Notes under the pieces: model-generated
Database searches by the model: none
The model's input: only the letters and a program-made list of their open reading frames with translations
What the model was told of the DNA's origin: nothing
In this document: positions 4,962-6,990 of the stretch, piece by piece
How positions within the stretch are numbered: position 1 is the stretch's first letter
Layout of the letters: every line of letters starts with the position of its first letter
Assembly: GCA_035640715.1 (NCBI GenBank)
Contig: DASQVO010000166.1
Coordinates: 1-6,990 of the forward strand
Direction of reading: 5' to 3'
DNA: 6,990 nt
DNA from: DASQVO01 sp035640715
GTDB lineage: Bacteria; Actinomycetota; Actinomycetes; Streptosporangiales; Streptosporangiaceae
Position numbers and translations under genes: made by a program

Positions 4962-5073
4962 CGGCGCCTGAGGGGGTCTGGGGGATACCTCCCCCAGCGC
5001 GCCAGGCAAAACCTCGCATAATGCCCCCCGCGAACCAGCGGGCGCCGGGCGGCACCCCGGGGACTCGCCGCCT
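4939..5073. repeat. 135-bp intergenic element with imperfect ~30-bp inverted ends (MITE/REP-like)
   Basis: The segment at 4939-4968 and the segment at 5041-5073 are inverted copies of each other. They share an outer perfect 11-bp match (4939-4949 with 5063-5073) and an inner perfect 13-bp match (gccgcccggcgcc at 4956-4968 with 5041-5053), separated by a short stretch of unequal length. The interior holds a second hairpin, arms ctggggga and tcccccag at 4978-4985 and 4990-4997 with loop tacc, and a smaller one near 5027-5042. The structure lies between two genes of one pathway. It could act as a processing or attenuation site on the transcript, or be a dispersed non-coding repeat. No transposase is associated. 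Confidence 0.65.
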
Positions 5074-5076
5074 TCT

Positions 5077-5092
5077 CAGCCGGGGCCGGCTG
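5077..5092 (-). terminator. Hairpin abutting the dehydratase stop codon, possible terminator
   Basis: The sequence cagccggggccggctg is a perfect inverted repeat with 7-bp arms around two bases, directly after the TGA at 5093-5095 on the minus strand. It may contribute to partial termination or to mRNA 3' end protection before the dehydrogenase gene. It is short and lacks a U-tract, so the call is weak. Confidence 0.35.
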
Positions 5093-6834
<1,742 letters not shown>

Positions 6835-6838
<4 letters not shown>

Positions 6839-6990
6839 GGGCGCGCCTCCACCGCTATGCCTGTTTCCGGGTCTGTTTCCGCGCCTGCTTCTGGCAGGCT
6901 CCAGGACCGCAGGATCGCGGCCACCTCGCTGCGTTCCTTTTCCGGCAGCAGCCGGCTGGGCGGCCGGACGTCCCGGCCGCCCAGGCCGAG
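6835..6990 (-). CDS. C-terminal end of a DHDPS-superfamily lyase/dehydratase, probable 2-keto-3-deoxypentonate dehydratase (partial, 51 aa seen)
   Basis: An open minus-strand frame enters from the right edge and ends with TGA at 6835-6837. Its visible part, LGLGGRDVRPPSRLLPEKERSEVAAILRSW split across residues 1-30, has the shape of the C-terminal end of dihydrodipicolinate synthase-like class I aldolases (…GGRxVRPPLxPLxEEExAELxAIL…). A polar tail of about 20 residues follows (PEAGAETDPETG…), longer than usual and encoded by small direct repeats. In context, this enzyme would convert 2-keto-3-deoxypentonate from the adjacent dehydratase to alpha-ketoglutarate semialdehyde, the substrate of the downstream dehydrogenase. 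A pyruvate-aldolase member of the same superfamily is the main alternative. The catalytic lysine and tyrosine are outside the window, so the assignment rests on the tail and the neighbourhood. Confidence 0.8.

Noticed and set aside
4809..5021. Small frames of 66-68 codons on both strands in the spacer
   Set aside because: All of them are translations of the tandem and inverted repeats; none has a good ribosome site or protein-like pattern.

Overview
The window comes from a strongly GC-rich actinomycete chromosome. The evidence is the pervasive G/C third codon positions, the GTG starts, the alanine-rich proteins and a PPOX-type protein of a family best known from F420-using actinobacteria. Every gene I can support is on the minus strand, so the story reads from right to left. 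No tRNA, rRNA, CRISPR array, transposase or phage gene was seen.

Right half (about 1954-6990): a sugar-acid catabolic cluster. It holds, in transcription order, the last 51 residues of a probable DHDPS-superfamily lyase/dehydratase (cut by the window edge), an IlvD/Edd-family pentonate (L-arabinonate/D-xylonate type) dehydratase coupled to it by a GTGA overlap, an alpha-ketoglutarate semialdehyde (2,5-dioxopentanoate) dehydrogenase, and a 454-residue alanine-rich, probably TIM-barrel protein of unknown function. The first three match the steps of the non-phosphorylative (Weimberg-type) pentose route: pentonate -> 2-keto-3-deoxypentonate -> alpha-ketoglutarate semialdehyde -> alpha-ketoglutarate. 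The sugar dehydrogenase, lactonase, transporter and regulator are not in view. The dehydratase and the dehydrogenase are separated by 280 bases that contain tandem and inverted repeats (an element of about 135 bp) and, close to the dehydrogenase start, an operator-like 18-bp dyad.

Middle (about 960-1953): a 160-residue PPOX/split-barrel flavin- or F420-dependent oxidoreductase-like protein and a 77-residue hypothetical protein, neither obviously tied to sugar catabolism. A short hairpin follows the 454-residue gene and may end the catabolic operon.

Left (1-960): a 128-residue exported protein with a signal peptide, a Tyr/Lys/Val/Pro hexapeptide repeat (Tyr at every sixth residue) and cysteine-rich flanks on both sides. 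Its leader carries three copies of a short ACAGGAG-containing repeat and a perfect 43-base palindrome. Farther upstream lies a perfect TGTGA-N6-TCACA dyad of the CRP/FNR type. Two strong perfect hairpins (1-34 and 96-127) close the left end as probable terminators. The repeat protein and its repeat-laden leader are the least explained part of the window.
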